Source: Metridium senile
Lineage: Eukaryota > Cnidaria > Anthozoa > Actiniaria > Metridiidae
Direction: 5' to 3'
Assembly: GCA_949775045.1 (NCBI GenBank)
Contig: OX459105.1
Coordinates: forward strand, 1,652,868-1,716,867
Length of the DNA: 64,000 nt
Positions 13,338 to 27,600 of this stretch are shown here, piece by piece. The position numbers and the translations under genes were made by a program. The stretch's first letter is position 1; every line of letters begins with the position of its first letter. Below the pieces are notes generated by a model that saw only the letters and a program-made list of their open reading frames with translations, had not been told where the DNA came from and did not search any database.

Positions 13338-13576
13338 GCATTGGTGGCCTTGCGGTGAAAGTGCTATGCATATGGTCCAGGTTCGAGTCCCGGCTAGACA
13401 TAATCGCTCAAAAGATACAACCGTGATTAAAAAAGGCCTTTTTAGTACCTTCCAGTGTTACTGGAGGCGGCCTAAGCTGGTCACTTTGCCTTGTGCTTCT
13501 GAGTACTATTTCTCTATTATGACTAAAATAATCCTATAAAAATTGCGGACAATGCTTTAAAAAAAAAAACTGTTTA
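13338..13576 (+). mobile_element. tRNA-derived SINE
   Basis: Head GGTGGCCTTGCGGTGAAAGT and a clear B box GGTTCGAGTCCCGGC (13380-13394), followed by a non-tRNA body (CCAGTGTTACTGGAGGCGGC) and an A-rich end. It does not fold as a full tRNA. Confidence 0.65.
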
Positions 13577-14461
13577 ACCATTCAATATTCACTGTTTTAC
13601 TAACCTGTATTCCCGTATATGTTTCTTTATTAGTCGTATTTGTCAACCATGCATGCAAAGCGTACTAAAGCCGGCCGTTCCCTCCTTGTGCCGGTATCCT
13701 TCTTGCTATCCTTCTATTTCATAATTGATTCCAGGAAACGTATTGCTAGGGACAACCGTTTTGAATGACGAGTAATATTCAGTCCTGAATAGCCTTGATT
13801 TCCAGCCAGACTAGATCACAACTAATTAAGAAGTTTTTTAACACGTCCAAACTGATTGATTAGTACCCTATTTAAAATTCTACACTCTGTTTAAGACAAT
13901 GTAATTTAGGCTAAAATTCATACCTTGTTTAAGACAGCAAAGTTCAGGCGCGGATCCATGATTTTGTGAAAGGGGCTGCCTGTTTTATGTAGCAACAATG
14001 ACTTTATATTAAAATCGTTTCTATTATTGCTGTACGAGTAGTTCATTTTTTTTCGAAAAGGAGGGGGTGAAATCAAGAATTTTGTATCTATTTTTTAGTC
14101 TCAATTTTATTTTATTTTCTATTACTATTTTATTTTATTTTTTTTTTCAAAAAGGAAGGGGTGTCAGCCTAATCACTCCCTCCTCCCCCCTGGATCCGCG
14201 CCTGAGGTCCATAATCTTTCCAGCAGGACATATCCCTATAGCAAATATGTAGTGCCAACAGGTGGGTTGAATATCATTTGCTGGTATCCATATATATACC
14301 TGGACAAGAATCTGGTACTTCTTTAGGAGTCATTTTTAAACACCCACGCAGCCTATACTAGTTTACTCGCTATTTTCTATTTCAAATATATGAACCTCTT
14401 TATATGAACCTCTTTATGATAACTTGACTTCATGCGAGTTTACTGTATGGCAACCAAATGA

Positions 14462-14570
14462 TAAATAAAAGCAAACACCGCACACCGAATGCATTTACAT
14501 CACCGCAACACCGCACTTTGAGAACTTTTTCACCGCAACACCGCAAAAAATGTATTTTGGGGGGGAATAA
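14462..14570 (+). repeat. CCGCAACACCGC-rich fragment
   Basis: Short repeat related to the CCGCAA elements at 7.25-8.29 and 44.08-44.44 kb. A 50-bp piece of the TACTAGTTTACTCGC repeat lies nearby at 14340-14385. Confidence 0.6.
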
Positions 14571-14644
14571 ATCCTTTAAAATGAAGTAAAGTCAATTCAA
14601 TGGCGGTGTTTAGAAGTTAATATCATTAATAACTATCAAACATA

Positions 14645-15370
14645 AGGGACCGGTCATTATTTATGTGGGGGTGGGGGGGGGGGGAGAAATCATAGGGGGG
14701 GCCATGCTTATATTTTTCAATGACAGGGGGTGGGTTGGAATTAAATTTCACTGAGTTGTGGGTGGGCCATTTCTCTTTTGTAAAGAACATACCTGAATGT
14801 ATAAAAGTATAAAGTAAGTTGTGTGTTATCAAATTGGATAAAAAACGTGTTTCCATGCAAACCTAGTATATTAATTGCCATGTAGTATGTATAAAAAGCA
14901 ACATTAATTTTTTTTAGTTTCTATCAGTTTAACAAAGCAAACAGTAATATTTCTACAACATTTGAAGTCTTTCAAAAGTATTGTCAATAAGTTCATATGC
15001 ATCCAGAGCAAATAGTCCTTGATTCTTCATTATTTCTAAATGTTTAATGGCACTTCTCTTATTAACCTTTGCAAGGCCATCTTTACTTAGTTCCTCTTCG
15101 CAAAGTGCATGTGCACGTAATCGTGTAGCCTTCTGGGAAACAGAGATTTTCAACAGTGAAACTGTCTAGGGTAATGCCCTTAATCAATTTGAAGACAGCT
15201 GCCTGGAGGGGGGGGGGGGGGGGGGGGGGGGGGCTGCCTCTGAAATGAATTCCATTTGGGGTGGGTCAAAAGTTAAATGTAATACCTCAAGGGTTGGGCC
15301 AGGGATATTCTTTTTGATTCAGACAAAAACTTTCCCCCCCACCCCCCCACATAAATAATGACCGGTCCCT
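14645..15370. mobile_element. 726-bp element with G-rich terminal inverted repeats
   Basis: Left end AGGGACCGGTCATTATTTAT then GTGGGGGTGGGGG; the right end is the reverse complement. On the minus strand it has coding-like segments: a 66-residue ORF (15153-14953, MKISVSQKATRLRAHALC start) and a 76-residue ORF (14856-14626) whose end PHINNDRSL is read from the terminal repeat itself. It contains a run of about 30 G at 15207-15233. It may be a TE that supplies protein C-termini, but the family is not identified. Confidence 0.65.
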
Positions 15371-15496
15371 AATATAAATGAAAACCTGACAAAAGTGGAC
15401 AAAAAAGAAAAAAAAAACTTTTTTTCAACCTGAGCCCGCAATCACCTTTGTCTCCGTACTCCCTACTAATCTATGCGCATGTTATTGTACGCTTTC

Positions 15497-15613
15497 CAAG
15501 ATGGCGGCCTCGTGGAAGGATTAAGGATTTCCTTTTCTTTCTCGCCAACCACGATGCTATCAAGAACTATTTGACCATGAAGTAATATCAATGGAACTTG
15601 GATTATATGAACT
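15497..15613 (+). promoter_or_regulatory. IPO13 promoter-proximal / 5' UTR region with YY1-type site
   Basis: CAAGATGGCGGC at 15497-15508 matches the YY1 element typical of housekeeping promoters, which normally sits at or just after the start site. Its ATG opens a 7-codon upstream ORF ending TAA at 15522-15524. A stop (TGA, 15608-15610) lies in frame just before the IPO13 start codon, fixing ATG 15614. Confidence 0.6.
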
Positions 15614-18600
15614 ATGGATGGGAGTGACCAAGATTTGCAAAGTTTGCTTTACCAGTGTGAACAGGTTTGTATTTGATGTCCTTTTATAGCACAAATGAAC
15701 ACTCTTTAAACGATTTAAAAAAATATACCGAATATATAGCCTGGTTTCCTTATGATCGCCCCCGATCGCAGGAGAATGAAAAGCAATCAATCGTAGAATC
15801 TCACACGATCGCACACTTAGTAGCTGTTTTCATATAAATCGCACATGACACCAAACACTTTTGCTTTTAATATCCAGCGGAATTATCGAAGAACTATCAC
15901 ATTGAAGGCGAAAAACGTTGAATTGAATCGTTATTTATTAAACCTTCACGAACTTGGTTTCAAGTTTCATTCGTTTCAACTTGTTTTTATTGTTTCTGAT
16001 AAATAGTCAGTCATTTATTTTGTCCAATGGATATTAATTGTAAGAGCACTGAGATTATTTAATTGTATATTGTATTATAAATTCTAGGCATTATTGACCC
16101 TGTACAATCATAAGGCTTCTGACAACAGACAAACAGCTCACCAATGGCTTCTACAGACACAGAAATCCCCACAGGCCTGGCAGCTATGCTGGGGACTAAT
16201 GGCAAAAGAAAAGGTAATACAATCATTTAATTGGCCATTTGCAGGGAGTTTGGGTTTATATTGTGCGTCGCACTTCACAGGTCCGATGTTACGACTTACG
16301 ATCAAATAGAAACTGTGTAATTAAAAACACAGTGTCTAGACTAACGCGTTTGAGCGGGTCTTGTAGAACAGTGTTACTGGTAAAAATATAAATTTTACTC
16401 TCAAATTCAAAACATTTCAAGTTTTGTTTTTACTAAAAAATCAGTGTATTATACTTTTCCACGAAAACTTTAATTGATGTAATGTTTTCAAGTATTTTTT
16501 AACTAGTGCCTTTATTAAACTTGCGGCAATGACAGGGAACATTGGAATATTTTTGATATATTTTCCAATTCAAAATCTCAAAATGTCACGTTCAGTTTAT
16601 CTTGATTTACTGTATGATTAAAATACTCGTAAGCCTCACGAGTAGCGAGTAACGAGTCAAAACGAGTGCTATTGTTTTCGGCAGACTCATTAGCGCCAAT
16701 TAGCACTCGCACTCGAGAGTAGCAAGTCGAAACAAGTACTCGTACTCTCAAGTGAATGGTACTTTACTCGTGACCGGTACTGTATGTCTGAAGCCATGTG
16801 TCGAATTGTGGGTATAAATTTTGTATACATCAAATTCTGGATCAACATGTCTTTGATTTCTTGGCTGTGCGATTGAGCTACATATATCTTTAGACAATTG
16901 AAGCACTTAACTCGCTTAGTGCCTTTTCTTCTGGGATATTAAGGACATTCTGGATGTTTAAGTGGAATGTTAAAGATCCTGCTGATGATAATAATTTCTT
17001 TGATCTTTTGGTAGCGCAATTGAGCTACCTATGTCTTGTAGGCTTAGACAATAAAGGCACTCTAAGCACTCTAAGCACCTCTTCTTCTTGGATAAGGGCC
17101 TTCTGGATGTTTAAGTGGAATGTTGTTCAAAATAATTAATTGTTTTTCTTATTTTAGGCTGCAGAAATCCAGTTCTTTGGTGCTTCAATGTTGCATTTTA
17201 AGATTTCTAAATTTTGGTAAGATTTTCATCATTATCATTTAATCATTATCAACATCATTGTAATACATTTGTAATGGCCATCATCATCATCACCAACATA
17301 GATTATGATCATCATCATTGTTATTGTTAATGTTGTCATCATCACCATTATCATCATCACCACGATCATCATCAACATCAATCATCATCATCATTGTACA
17401 TGTAGTCATTGTCGTCATTGTTATCATCACTACAACCATTATCATCATCTTTATTATTACTTGCATGACCATCATTGTCACCAACATAAATCATCATCTT
17501 TGTTATTGTTAATGTCACTACCAAACACCATTATCATTATTATCATCATCACCATCATTGTCATTGTAATCATGGCCATCATCATCATCACCAACATCGA
17601 TCATCATTGTACATGTAGATATTGTTATCATCACCATCACCACCACCATCATCCTTATTGTTATCGTGACTATCATCATCACCACCAACATTGATCATCA
17701 TCATCATTATTACACCTGTACCAACATGACTACCACCATTGTCACCAACATCGATCATCATCATTGTTATCATGACCATCATCATTATGACCATGATGAT
17801 GATGATCATCATCATCGTTATCATTTGCTATTTTTATCACCACCATAACAATGTATAACCACTTCCATCATCATCATCACCACCAACAACACAATCATCA
17901 CCACTGTCATCATCTTTGTTTCACTAAGAAGAATTCCTGTACATGTATGTATTGCTTCACCAGGTCAGAATTACCAGAAGAACAGTATGGACCACTAAAG
18001 TCAGAGATTTTCAAACACATTCTAGCTTTCTCTGAAGGACCAAAGATTGTGTTGACAAGGCTTTGTATTGCTGTGAGTACCTACAGAAAGAATCTATAGC
18101 AATAATAAAAATGATTATGATCATGACAAAAGTGATAATTATAACATTTGAAAGTTGAAACATCATTGTTACCATAAAAAAAACGACCCTGCTTTGAAAA
18201 ATTGCATCTTTCTTAAACAAGCCAAATGTGCCCTGATGTTTGATTGATAGTAATCACTAGGAAGTTCTACAAATTTTCAAAAAAACCAGCTGGTACAAAA
18301 AAATTGGTAATTTTAGCACCAAAACTTCATTTAAAGTTTAAAGTCAAAAATGACCATTTTCATTTTTTTGACCTTGAAATTTTGATCGAAATTATTAAAC
18401 CATGATGATGATGATAATAATGATGTTGATATTGATGATGATGATCAATATAATGTAATGGCATTAATGATGATAATCATCATTATTATATATACATTGT
18501 ATTAATATTATTAATAGATAAAAATAATCATTGTTATGATGATAATGCATCCTCGGGAACCCAGGGGTATTCTTCTGTCGCTCGTTTCTCGCTTCCACAA

Positions 18601-21600
18601 CATATACCCCTGGGAACGTAGTCTGCTGGAGCTTGTTCCGGAAGTCAAAATTCAAACTTATTTAAAGTGCAAGTATCACCAAAAATAAACTTTGCTTGAA
18701 ATGATTGCTCTCAATGATTTATTTTCGAATCCAAATGTCTTATAACCAAAATTTATTTCGAAGTGCGGAAAAAATCGAAAAATATACATCGTCGAAGCCG
18801 CAAGTCAAGAAATTATGCAAATTAGCTGTGACGTAGCAAGAGGAACGCTTTCGCACGACCGGGAGCGGAATCGTTTGTTGTCTGCTCGTTGTACATTGTA
18901 GTTTTAATAAAATCACGAAAACCTGCTCAATGCCTATGCGATGTGTTGTCCAAAATTGTAGCTGCACAAGAGCAGATGGTGTTTCTTTGTATAAATTACC
19001 GAAAAACACAGTTCTTTCACGTTTATGGATAAAATTAATTTGTCTGATATAGTTGTATACTGATGTTCAAGAAGACTTCACTTCATCGGACTTTGTTGAC
19101 AATTATATCAAAAAATCATTGGGATTCAGTCCAAAGAAAGTGCACTGGTTTTTAGAATTCTTTACTCTAATAGGTAATTCTTTTAATTATTAATTTGGTT
19201 ATTATAGATCTTTACTATCAACGCACAAGCCGATGTGAACTAAAAACAAAATCTAAAATAGCAGTACTGGCGTATAGCAGTTTTCATCGCTGCTCACACC
19301 GGCAAACTAACAAGAAACGCCTATTCTAAACGAGAACGCCACAGGCCTAGTGTTAGCCAAATTTAATCCTTTTTGTTTTAGGAAATTCAGTTTTATCGAT
19401 TTGTTTTTTTACAACACAATTTTACCAAAATAAATGTACAAAACATAACGGACGAAAAATTATGAATTTGTCACGCATCGAACTCAATGGTTTCTCTTCA
19501 AGATACGGAAAATCACACAGTTAACGAAAATGATCTCTTTTCAGCATGAAAAAAACAACAACAACAAAACAATAAGGTTATTTTCATACAGAAATACAGT
19601 GCACTGTTTGTCTTGTGAGACTTCCAAGTGAAGTTAGAAAAGTAAAAGTACAAGAACGTCAAACACGGCCGATAAGCAGCTGGGTTCAGGTTTCACCCGT
19701 TTCAAAACAATTGCATTTTAAATACATTATTAAAACTGATCATATAGAATATACACAATACCAGATAGGTCTAACCTTTGTACAACATTCTAAGCTTTTC
19801 AAAACAGTCCTGAACGAATGGTATTGTTCGTCTAAAATGTAATTTTGAGCACGTTTTGGTTGAAAAGACTACCGAATTGATTGTAAGTGAAGATTTGTCG
19901 AAAAGACTGAAAAACGCATAAAATTAAAACGATAACAACTCCATGACAGCATAGTTACATTTATTACAATTTTCTACTTACAGAAAAGTAATATCCATTG
20001 ATAGTTTATCCATAAAATTGTTTTTAAAATCCTTTTTTGTTGAAAAAACTGTGTCGATGACAAACTTTCCCTCAAATCCGCACAAGTGTTGTGTGACAAT
20101 CGTTCCTCCTCATACGTCACAGATACGGATCGTCATATGACCTTGAAATTGACCTTGGCAAATACGCTCGCTTTTTTGCGCAAAATAACATGGATTTCGA
20201 TGTTTTTTAAATTTTTAAAATGATATTAGGTACAAAGCAACCACTTTTCGATCTAATGATGATAAAATTAAACCACTTACTTTTGGTGATACTTGCACTT
20301 TAACGACTTTCTTTGAATGGTTATCTTGATTTTCATTGGTCGACCTAATAAGGTCGACCAATCAGGAAAGAGCTGAATTTTGACTAGTTCCGGAACAAGC
20401 TCCAACAGACTACGTTCCCAGGGGTATATGTTGTGGAAGCGAGAAACGAGCGACAGAAGAATACCCCTGGGTTCCCGAGGATGTTGATAATGGTGATTAT
20501 GGTGACAATGATAATTACAATATTTTTTTTATTAATAACTAACAACAAAGAAAACACACACAAAATTTATAACTAAAGAGTGCCACAATAAATGTGACAC
20601 ACAAGAAGACACATACACACACACACACAATAATAACAATATTAATTATGGTTATGCTGACTGCTTATTTTAGCTTGGATCGTTTACTCTACACACAATA
20701 CCAGAACACTGGGAGAATGCAGCCAATGATATCATTACAACACTACAGTCTGTTTCATCGTCGCAGGTAATATATAAATCATTGTTTTACGTCGAAATAC
20801 AGGGAGTTGTTACCGAATCCCCCTAGCCAATGGCTAATGATTAAGCATTCAACACACTCACAATCACTACCCATCACTACCCAATAACTACCCATACATT
20901 GAATATTTTTATCTCACAACTCTGCTCACATGTTGATTTTTGCGGAGAGAGGACCTGGTAGGCCGGTGAAAAATTCTTGTGGCATGAGAGTGAACAACAC
21001 ATCAAACAAACACAAATCACCTGTCGCCCAAGCCAGAGATTGAACCCAGATAACAGTGGTGAAAAGCCAGCACACTGATGTGATCATAATATTTTTGTTG
21101 TTGATCTGACTCAATATTTTTTTATTACTATTTTCAAAATTTACAATAACTACTTGTAACTACAAAAATAATGAAAAAAAAAAACTACACTAATTACATC
21201 GGTCTTCCAAAAAGCAGTATTTATCAATTATTTGTCTGTTATATAAATCCGTTTAATAGGATTGAAAATTATAAGATATTTTTTCATGTTTCTTTCTATA
21301 TGAAGCTAGCTGTGATTTCTTTTTTTGCAAATGAATATGATGTTCTGTTCTTTCATATTGCCTTAAAGCTAACTGAAAATCACTACATGTAATTCATAAT
21401 TTATTCTATATAACTTACATGTAAGTTTCCCATTTAAATCTGTACTTATGCAAATTGTGTTGATGTGTGCTAAACACACAGATCAACCAATCAGAGTATA
21501 TTATTTCTGAAGTGAACTTCTCTGATTGGTTGATCTGTGTGTTTAGCACACATCAACAAAATTTGCATAAGTACAGATTTAAATGGGAAAGTACAGATTT

Positions 21601-24600
21601 AAATGGGAACCTGTTATACAGTGTACATGTATATGTAACTCCTAAACTAATGATTTCGTTACTTGTCTTGTTCTTAGGAAGGATCAAGATACAATGCTTT
21701 ATTAGAGCTGTTAACAGTCTTACCAGAAGAGGTTAGTACAAGACATTATAAAAATTAATAATTGGGATAGTGCGGGCGTGTTGATTGGTAAAAGAACATG
21801 TTTCATGAGAGCATGGAACACACTCACACCATTTGGCATCAATTTGGTCTATTACCATAATTAACCATAAGTTAACACTGTTAAGTGCAACAACAACAAC
21901 AAAGACATTCAGAGCGGTTTCACCGTCCTGAAAAAAAGCTTGAAAAACTAGACTGCCTGATTTACGAAATGTTATTAATTCTTAAATTTAAGCCACACTT
22001 GAATGTCCAGTTGGACTCAATTCAAGCGAAACTGTTTATTTAACCTATTGTATTTGTTTTTTCATTGTCCACTACTATAACTATTTCTCTCTTTGCACCA
22101 TCATTTATTAAATTGTATTAGCAATGTTCTTCTGATTAGAGTGACCATAAGAAGTTCAATGAAATGCTTTTAATGAATGAGTATGTTGACATGTTTTTGT
22201 GTGTGTAGTTTGTTTCCTCAGAACAAATTGCAACACGGCGAATGACTCTTAGAGGTGAACTCCAGAAAATTGTCACTCATGGTAAGTTAAAATCGTCCTA
22301 GTGTATGTAACCTTCACAGATGAAGATGATTTCCTCTTGGGTTGTTGAAACTTCAGACACCAACACTAACCATCTTTCTTTCTACAAACACACACACACA
22401 CACTGTTGATCACAAATTTATTGACATCACTTACAAAACACTGAAACTTCAGACACTAACAACAACAGTCTTTCTCAAGACTATGTACTTACATGGGTCC
22501 AGACAATCACAACATTTCAATATCGCTTACACTGGTGATCAAACCATTCAAACGTCAGACACTAATGTTGACATTCTTTCTCAAGACTACAAACACCCAT
22601 ACAATGTACATCACAACATTTCAATATCACTAACGCTTGGGATCAAACCATTCAAACATCAGACACTAACATCAACAATCTTTCTCAAGACTACACACAC
22701 CTAGATGTTCACAACATTTTCATATCAAATTAATGAGCAATTTTTTGCAGTTTTACAGATTACACAAAATGAATTGACCTCTTCAACTTCTACTTTGCAA
22801 GATAAATTGCAGGTTAGGATTGTGATGATGATGGTAATGATGATGGTAGTGGTGATTATGATAACGATGATGGTAATGATGATGGTGGTTGTGATGATGA
22901 TGATGGTGATGGTGGTGATTATGATAATGATTATGATGATGGTGGTGATGATGATGATGGTGATGATGGTGGCAATGATGGTGTTGATTATGGTGATGGT
23001 GATGATGATGATAGTGGTGATGATGACAATGATGGTGATGATTATGGTGATGATGATATTGACAATGGAAAGGATAATGATTATGATAACGTTATGGTCA
23101 TATTGCTGCCAATTATAATATTGATAATAACAATAATGATAGTACTGTAATAATAGTGAGCGTTGTTATGATTTATTCTAAACACAAACTTACAGCGCAA
23201 CGCGTAAAAGTATGGCCACTGATAATGTATTCACATACATGTACTTCTGTCTCGCAATCGATCCAATCAGCGTTGTAGGATTGTGTTATCTTGTCTCGGA
23301 TCATAACGCTTATTGGATCGATGGCGAGACAGAAGAATGCGAATACATTATCAGTGACCATACTTTTACGCGTTGCGCTGTAAGATAGACGATATCTTTG
23401 TCTTTCAAATAATAATGATCTACTAACAAAAATGACAAAATCATGATCTGATTTTCAGGCATTGCGATGTTTAACCAGCTGGGTTCAATTTGGGCTCACA
23501 ATACAAGATGTAGATCAACATCTGCCTGCCATCTTTGCAGCAATCAATAAGAATGAGCTTTTTGATAACGTCATTGACCTGTTGGTTGAGATTATTAGTC
23601 ATCCTACCAGTCATAAGTAAGTAATGTTTGACTCACTTTGACGACAATGAAGATGATGGTGATGACAATGAAGATGATGGTGATGACAATGAAGAGGATG
23701 ATGATGGTGATGATGATGATGAAGAGGGCGTGAAGATGACAATGATGATGATGACAATGAAGAGGGTGATGATGATGATGATGATTGCAAGAAAGAATAC
23801 ATTGTATGATAATTATGTAATCACACCAACAATATAAAATTATGATGGTGATGATGATAACAATGTTCTAATGATGAATTTGGCAAAAATAATGATGGTT
23901 GTGATGATGGTTTTGGTGATGATGATGATGATGGTGGTAATGATGATGAAGAAGATGGTTTTGGGGGGTTCTTGGTTTATTACAATAATTATGATAATGA
24001 TGTTGATTATAGTGGTGATGATGATGATGATAATAGCAATAATGACAATTGTGGTAATGATAATGATGATGTTGGTAATGATGATGATTAGCGATGATGA
24101 TGATGATTAAAAAGGCGGCAAAGACAATGAAGATGGTGATGATACTGACAGTGTACATGTAGATGAAGGTAGTGCATGTTTAACCATGTATTCTGTTTTG
24201 TCTTCAGGTATCCCAACTGTGTATGGAAGTTTGCATCAAACCTGGTTCAGCTGCATCCAATGCTGCAGCAATCACTACAAACACCTGATATGGTAATAAC
24301 CATGCATAATAGAGCCATTTCACATTTTAGTAATGAGTAAAATAATATGCTAATGAGCTTTGCGCTGGACTTACACATTTAGCTGTTACAAATAATAATT
24401 ATCATTAAATTTAATTACCACCCAATATTATTATTATCATCATTATCAACAACATCGCCATGATTTATCATCATCATCACCACCACCATCACCACCATCA
24501 TCATTATCGTCACCATCATTACTACCATCACCATCACCACCATCATCACCATTACTATCATAAGAATCATCACATTATTTTGGTCTATGGTTATTACCAC

Positions 24601-27600
24601 AGTTTTCTGCTTACTGCAAACTCAGACATTCCAGCGGCTCGTTGTAAAATACATTTTTGGCTACCGTCAATCATAAACATAAAATATGCCGAGTAATAGA
24701 CCTCTTTATTTCCATATGCAAATTGCCCATTTCAGACCACGTGTCATTCCCTTGAGAATCAATTGTTCTTTTATGATGAATGTTTATTGTTATACATTTA
24801 CATGTGAAAGAAACAATTCCCAAGGGTAGCATCACATGAATGAAATGGGACAACAATAACAAGGAAGGTAAAGAGGTCTATTAGCAGCAGCCAAAAACGT
24901 ATTTATCAGCTAGCCGTTTGAAATGAGTTTGCAGAAAGATGAAAATGGCAGTAATGAGGATGAATAATTACCAATGGTTTTATTGTAGGATGTAGCATGT
25001 GGATTGTGTCGTCTCATCATATCATTTGCTGAGACTCACACCAGGCTGATAGTATTCCCTGACACTACTGAGAGACAACTGACTGGCATGCAGATTGTAC
25101 AAGCTATCCTTGTAAGTAATCATGATGGAAATACAGACTGTTAATATACATGTTGATGATAATGATGATGATGATGATAATGATTGTGGTAGTGATGATG
25201 ATGATAATGATTGTAGTAGTGATGATGATGATAATGATTGTAGTAGTGATGATGATGATAATGATTGTAGTAGTGATGATGGTGATAATGATTGTGGTAG
25301 TGATGATGATGATGATGATGATGATAATGATTGTGGTAGTGATGATGATGATAATGATTGTAGTAGTGATGATGATGATAATGATTGTAGTAGTGATGAT
25401 GATGATAATGATTGTAGTAGTGATGATGATGATAATGATTGTAGTAGTGATGATGGTGATAATGATTGTGGTAGTGATGATGATGATGATGATGATAATG
25501 ATTGTGGTAGTGATGATGATGATAATGATTGTAGTAGTGATGATGATGATAATGATTGTAGTAGTGATGATGATGATAATGATTGTAGTAGTGATGATGA
25601 TGATAATGATTGTAGTAGTGATGATGATGATAATGATTGTAGTAGTGATGATGATGGTAATGATTGTGGTAGTGATGATAATGATTGTGGTAGTGATGAT
25701 GATGATCAATGACTGGTGGTGGTGATAATGATGATGATAATGATTGTGTTGAAGATATTGATGGTGATGATTAGGGTTATGGTGTTGATAATAATCATGC
25801 TCACTTGATGATAATGATGATTGTGTTTTTGATGTTGATGATGACGAGGACTGTGATGGTGATGTTGATAATGGTGATGATTATGTGTTGTTGTTGATTA
25901 TGATGATAATGATTGTGCTAATAATGATGATAATGATAATGATTGTGGTAGTGATGTTGATGATTGTGACAAGGATGGTGATGATGATAACATTATTTTG
26001 GTAATAATGGTGATGATATTGATAGTAACAATGATGGTGATGATTATGATGATGTTGTTGTTGTTGTTGTTGAAAATGATGAACATGGTAATAATGATGA
26101 TGATTATGATATTGATATTTAATGCAGGAATGTACAAATGCCCCTGGATGGTACCCAGTTGATGAACAGTGCAGTGAAATGACCTTGAACTTTTGGTTCA
26201 CACTACAGGTGAGTGCTGTCTACAATGTAAATTATAAATTTTATGTTAACAAATTCATTAAACAATGGAAAGCATTTTATTTTTGTCTTTCATATATATA
26301 CTATTATTTGTGAATAGAATGTTCTTTCACTGTCAGTAATCACAAAACCAAAATGTCTAGATAAACAAGTACTGGATGTGCAAGGCAATAACGTAGTTAG
26401 TAATTTATGGTTTTCACAAGTAAAAGTTTATAAATAACACTTCAACTGCATCTTCTTATAACACCTTGGCTGCAACTGAGGTGGCTTTAATGCTTGGCTG
26501 CATCTGTACCTGTAGCAGCCTCCTGTCAAACTGCCACACATGCAGCCAAAGCATCACTTATAATTTTTGATGCATGGGAACTGTAAATTTCTAACTATCA
26601 TTTGTATTAATGTCTAAAGTCAATGATTGTTAAAACTGGTTTTCTTTTTGTGTATCTACTTTAGGATGATATCTACTCACAGGAATCAACTGTACAGTTT
26701 CAACTACGCTCTTCATATGAACCTGTTTTTACCAGTTTATGTCAGGTTTGTAGTTATTTTTACTTTGAAATTTTTGTGTCAAATAATTAACATATTCTCA
26801 TATGCATTTTAAAAGAGTGTTATTCGAAAACACTCTTTTAAATAAGTATTTGATTTCTATATGATTTCAGATATTTCTCAAGAAAGTCCAATTTCCGACT
26901 GAAAGTGAGTGGACTGGGTATAGTACAGGTAAAGGTTGTTATTATTTCTGTTCTACCCATTTTTCATGCATGCATGCATCCATCAATTTATCCATCCATC
27001 CATCCATTCATTTGGTAATCCAGTTAATTTATCTGTTTGTTATACATGTAGAAATCATTATGATAGATATGTAGACATTTATAGGAGCAAGGATGGCACA
27101 GTTGGTTAGTGCGCGGCATTCTGTGCGAAAGGTGCTGAGTTCGATTCCCAGTGACCTTGCATCCTTGTTTCAACTTCTCTCCTTCCATGTAGCTTTAGGT
27201 AGCTTTGAATACCCATAAAACGGCCTCAGGTTTATCAGTATAAAATTATGACTGTCTATCAGTATATGACTGTCACGAGTTACCGATGTTAAATAAGGTT
27301 ACTTTACTTAATTTTTTACTTTTACAGTGTTAATTGTTGCCCTTGTTTTTGCTTTGCAGACGAGAAAGACCAATTCCACCATTATAGACAAGATGTATCA
27401 GATACTATGGTGGGTATTTATCAATAAGACAACAGAAAGCTGCATCCCATGGCATTATAGAAGCACTAGAGAAAATATAAAGAACAATTAACTAGCGTAA
27501 GAGTTGCACGAGGCAAAGCTGAGTGTGACTTTAGCTTGTTAAGAGTTCTTTATATTTTCTCAAGTGCATCGATTACGCAATGGGTGAGTGACTTTCTGAT

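Noticed and set aside
15560..15814. 84-codon minus-strand ORF over IPO13 exon 1
   Set aside because: Antisense shadow of exon 1 and intron 1; the sense strand has a homologous exon with matching phase.
19615..19842. 75-codon ORF inside the THAP transposon
   Set aside because: Composition is partly protein-like, but no transposase motif is visible and it is not in register with the THAP frame, so it was not called.
27083..27160. Possible tRNA genes at the B-box sequences (also 13.34, 21.0, 34.8, 52.63 kb)
   Set aside because: A and B boxes are present, but acceptor stems do not pair and conserved non-tRNA bodies follow, so they are SINEs.
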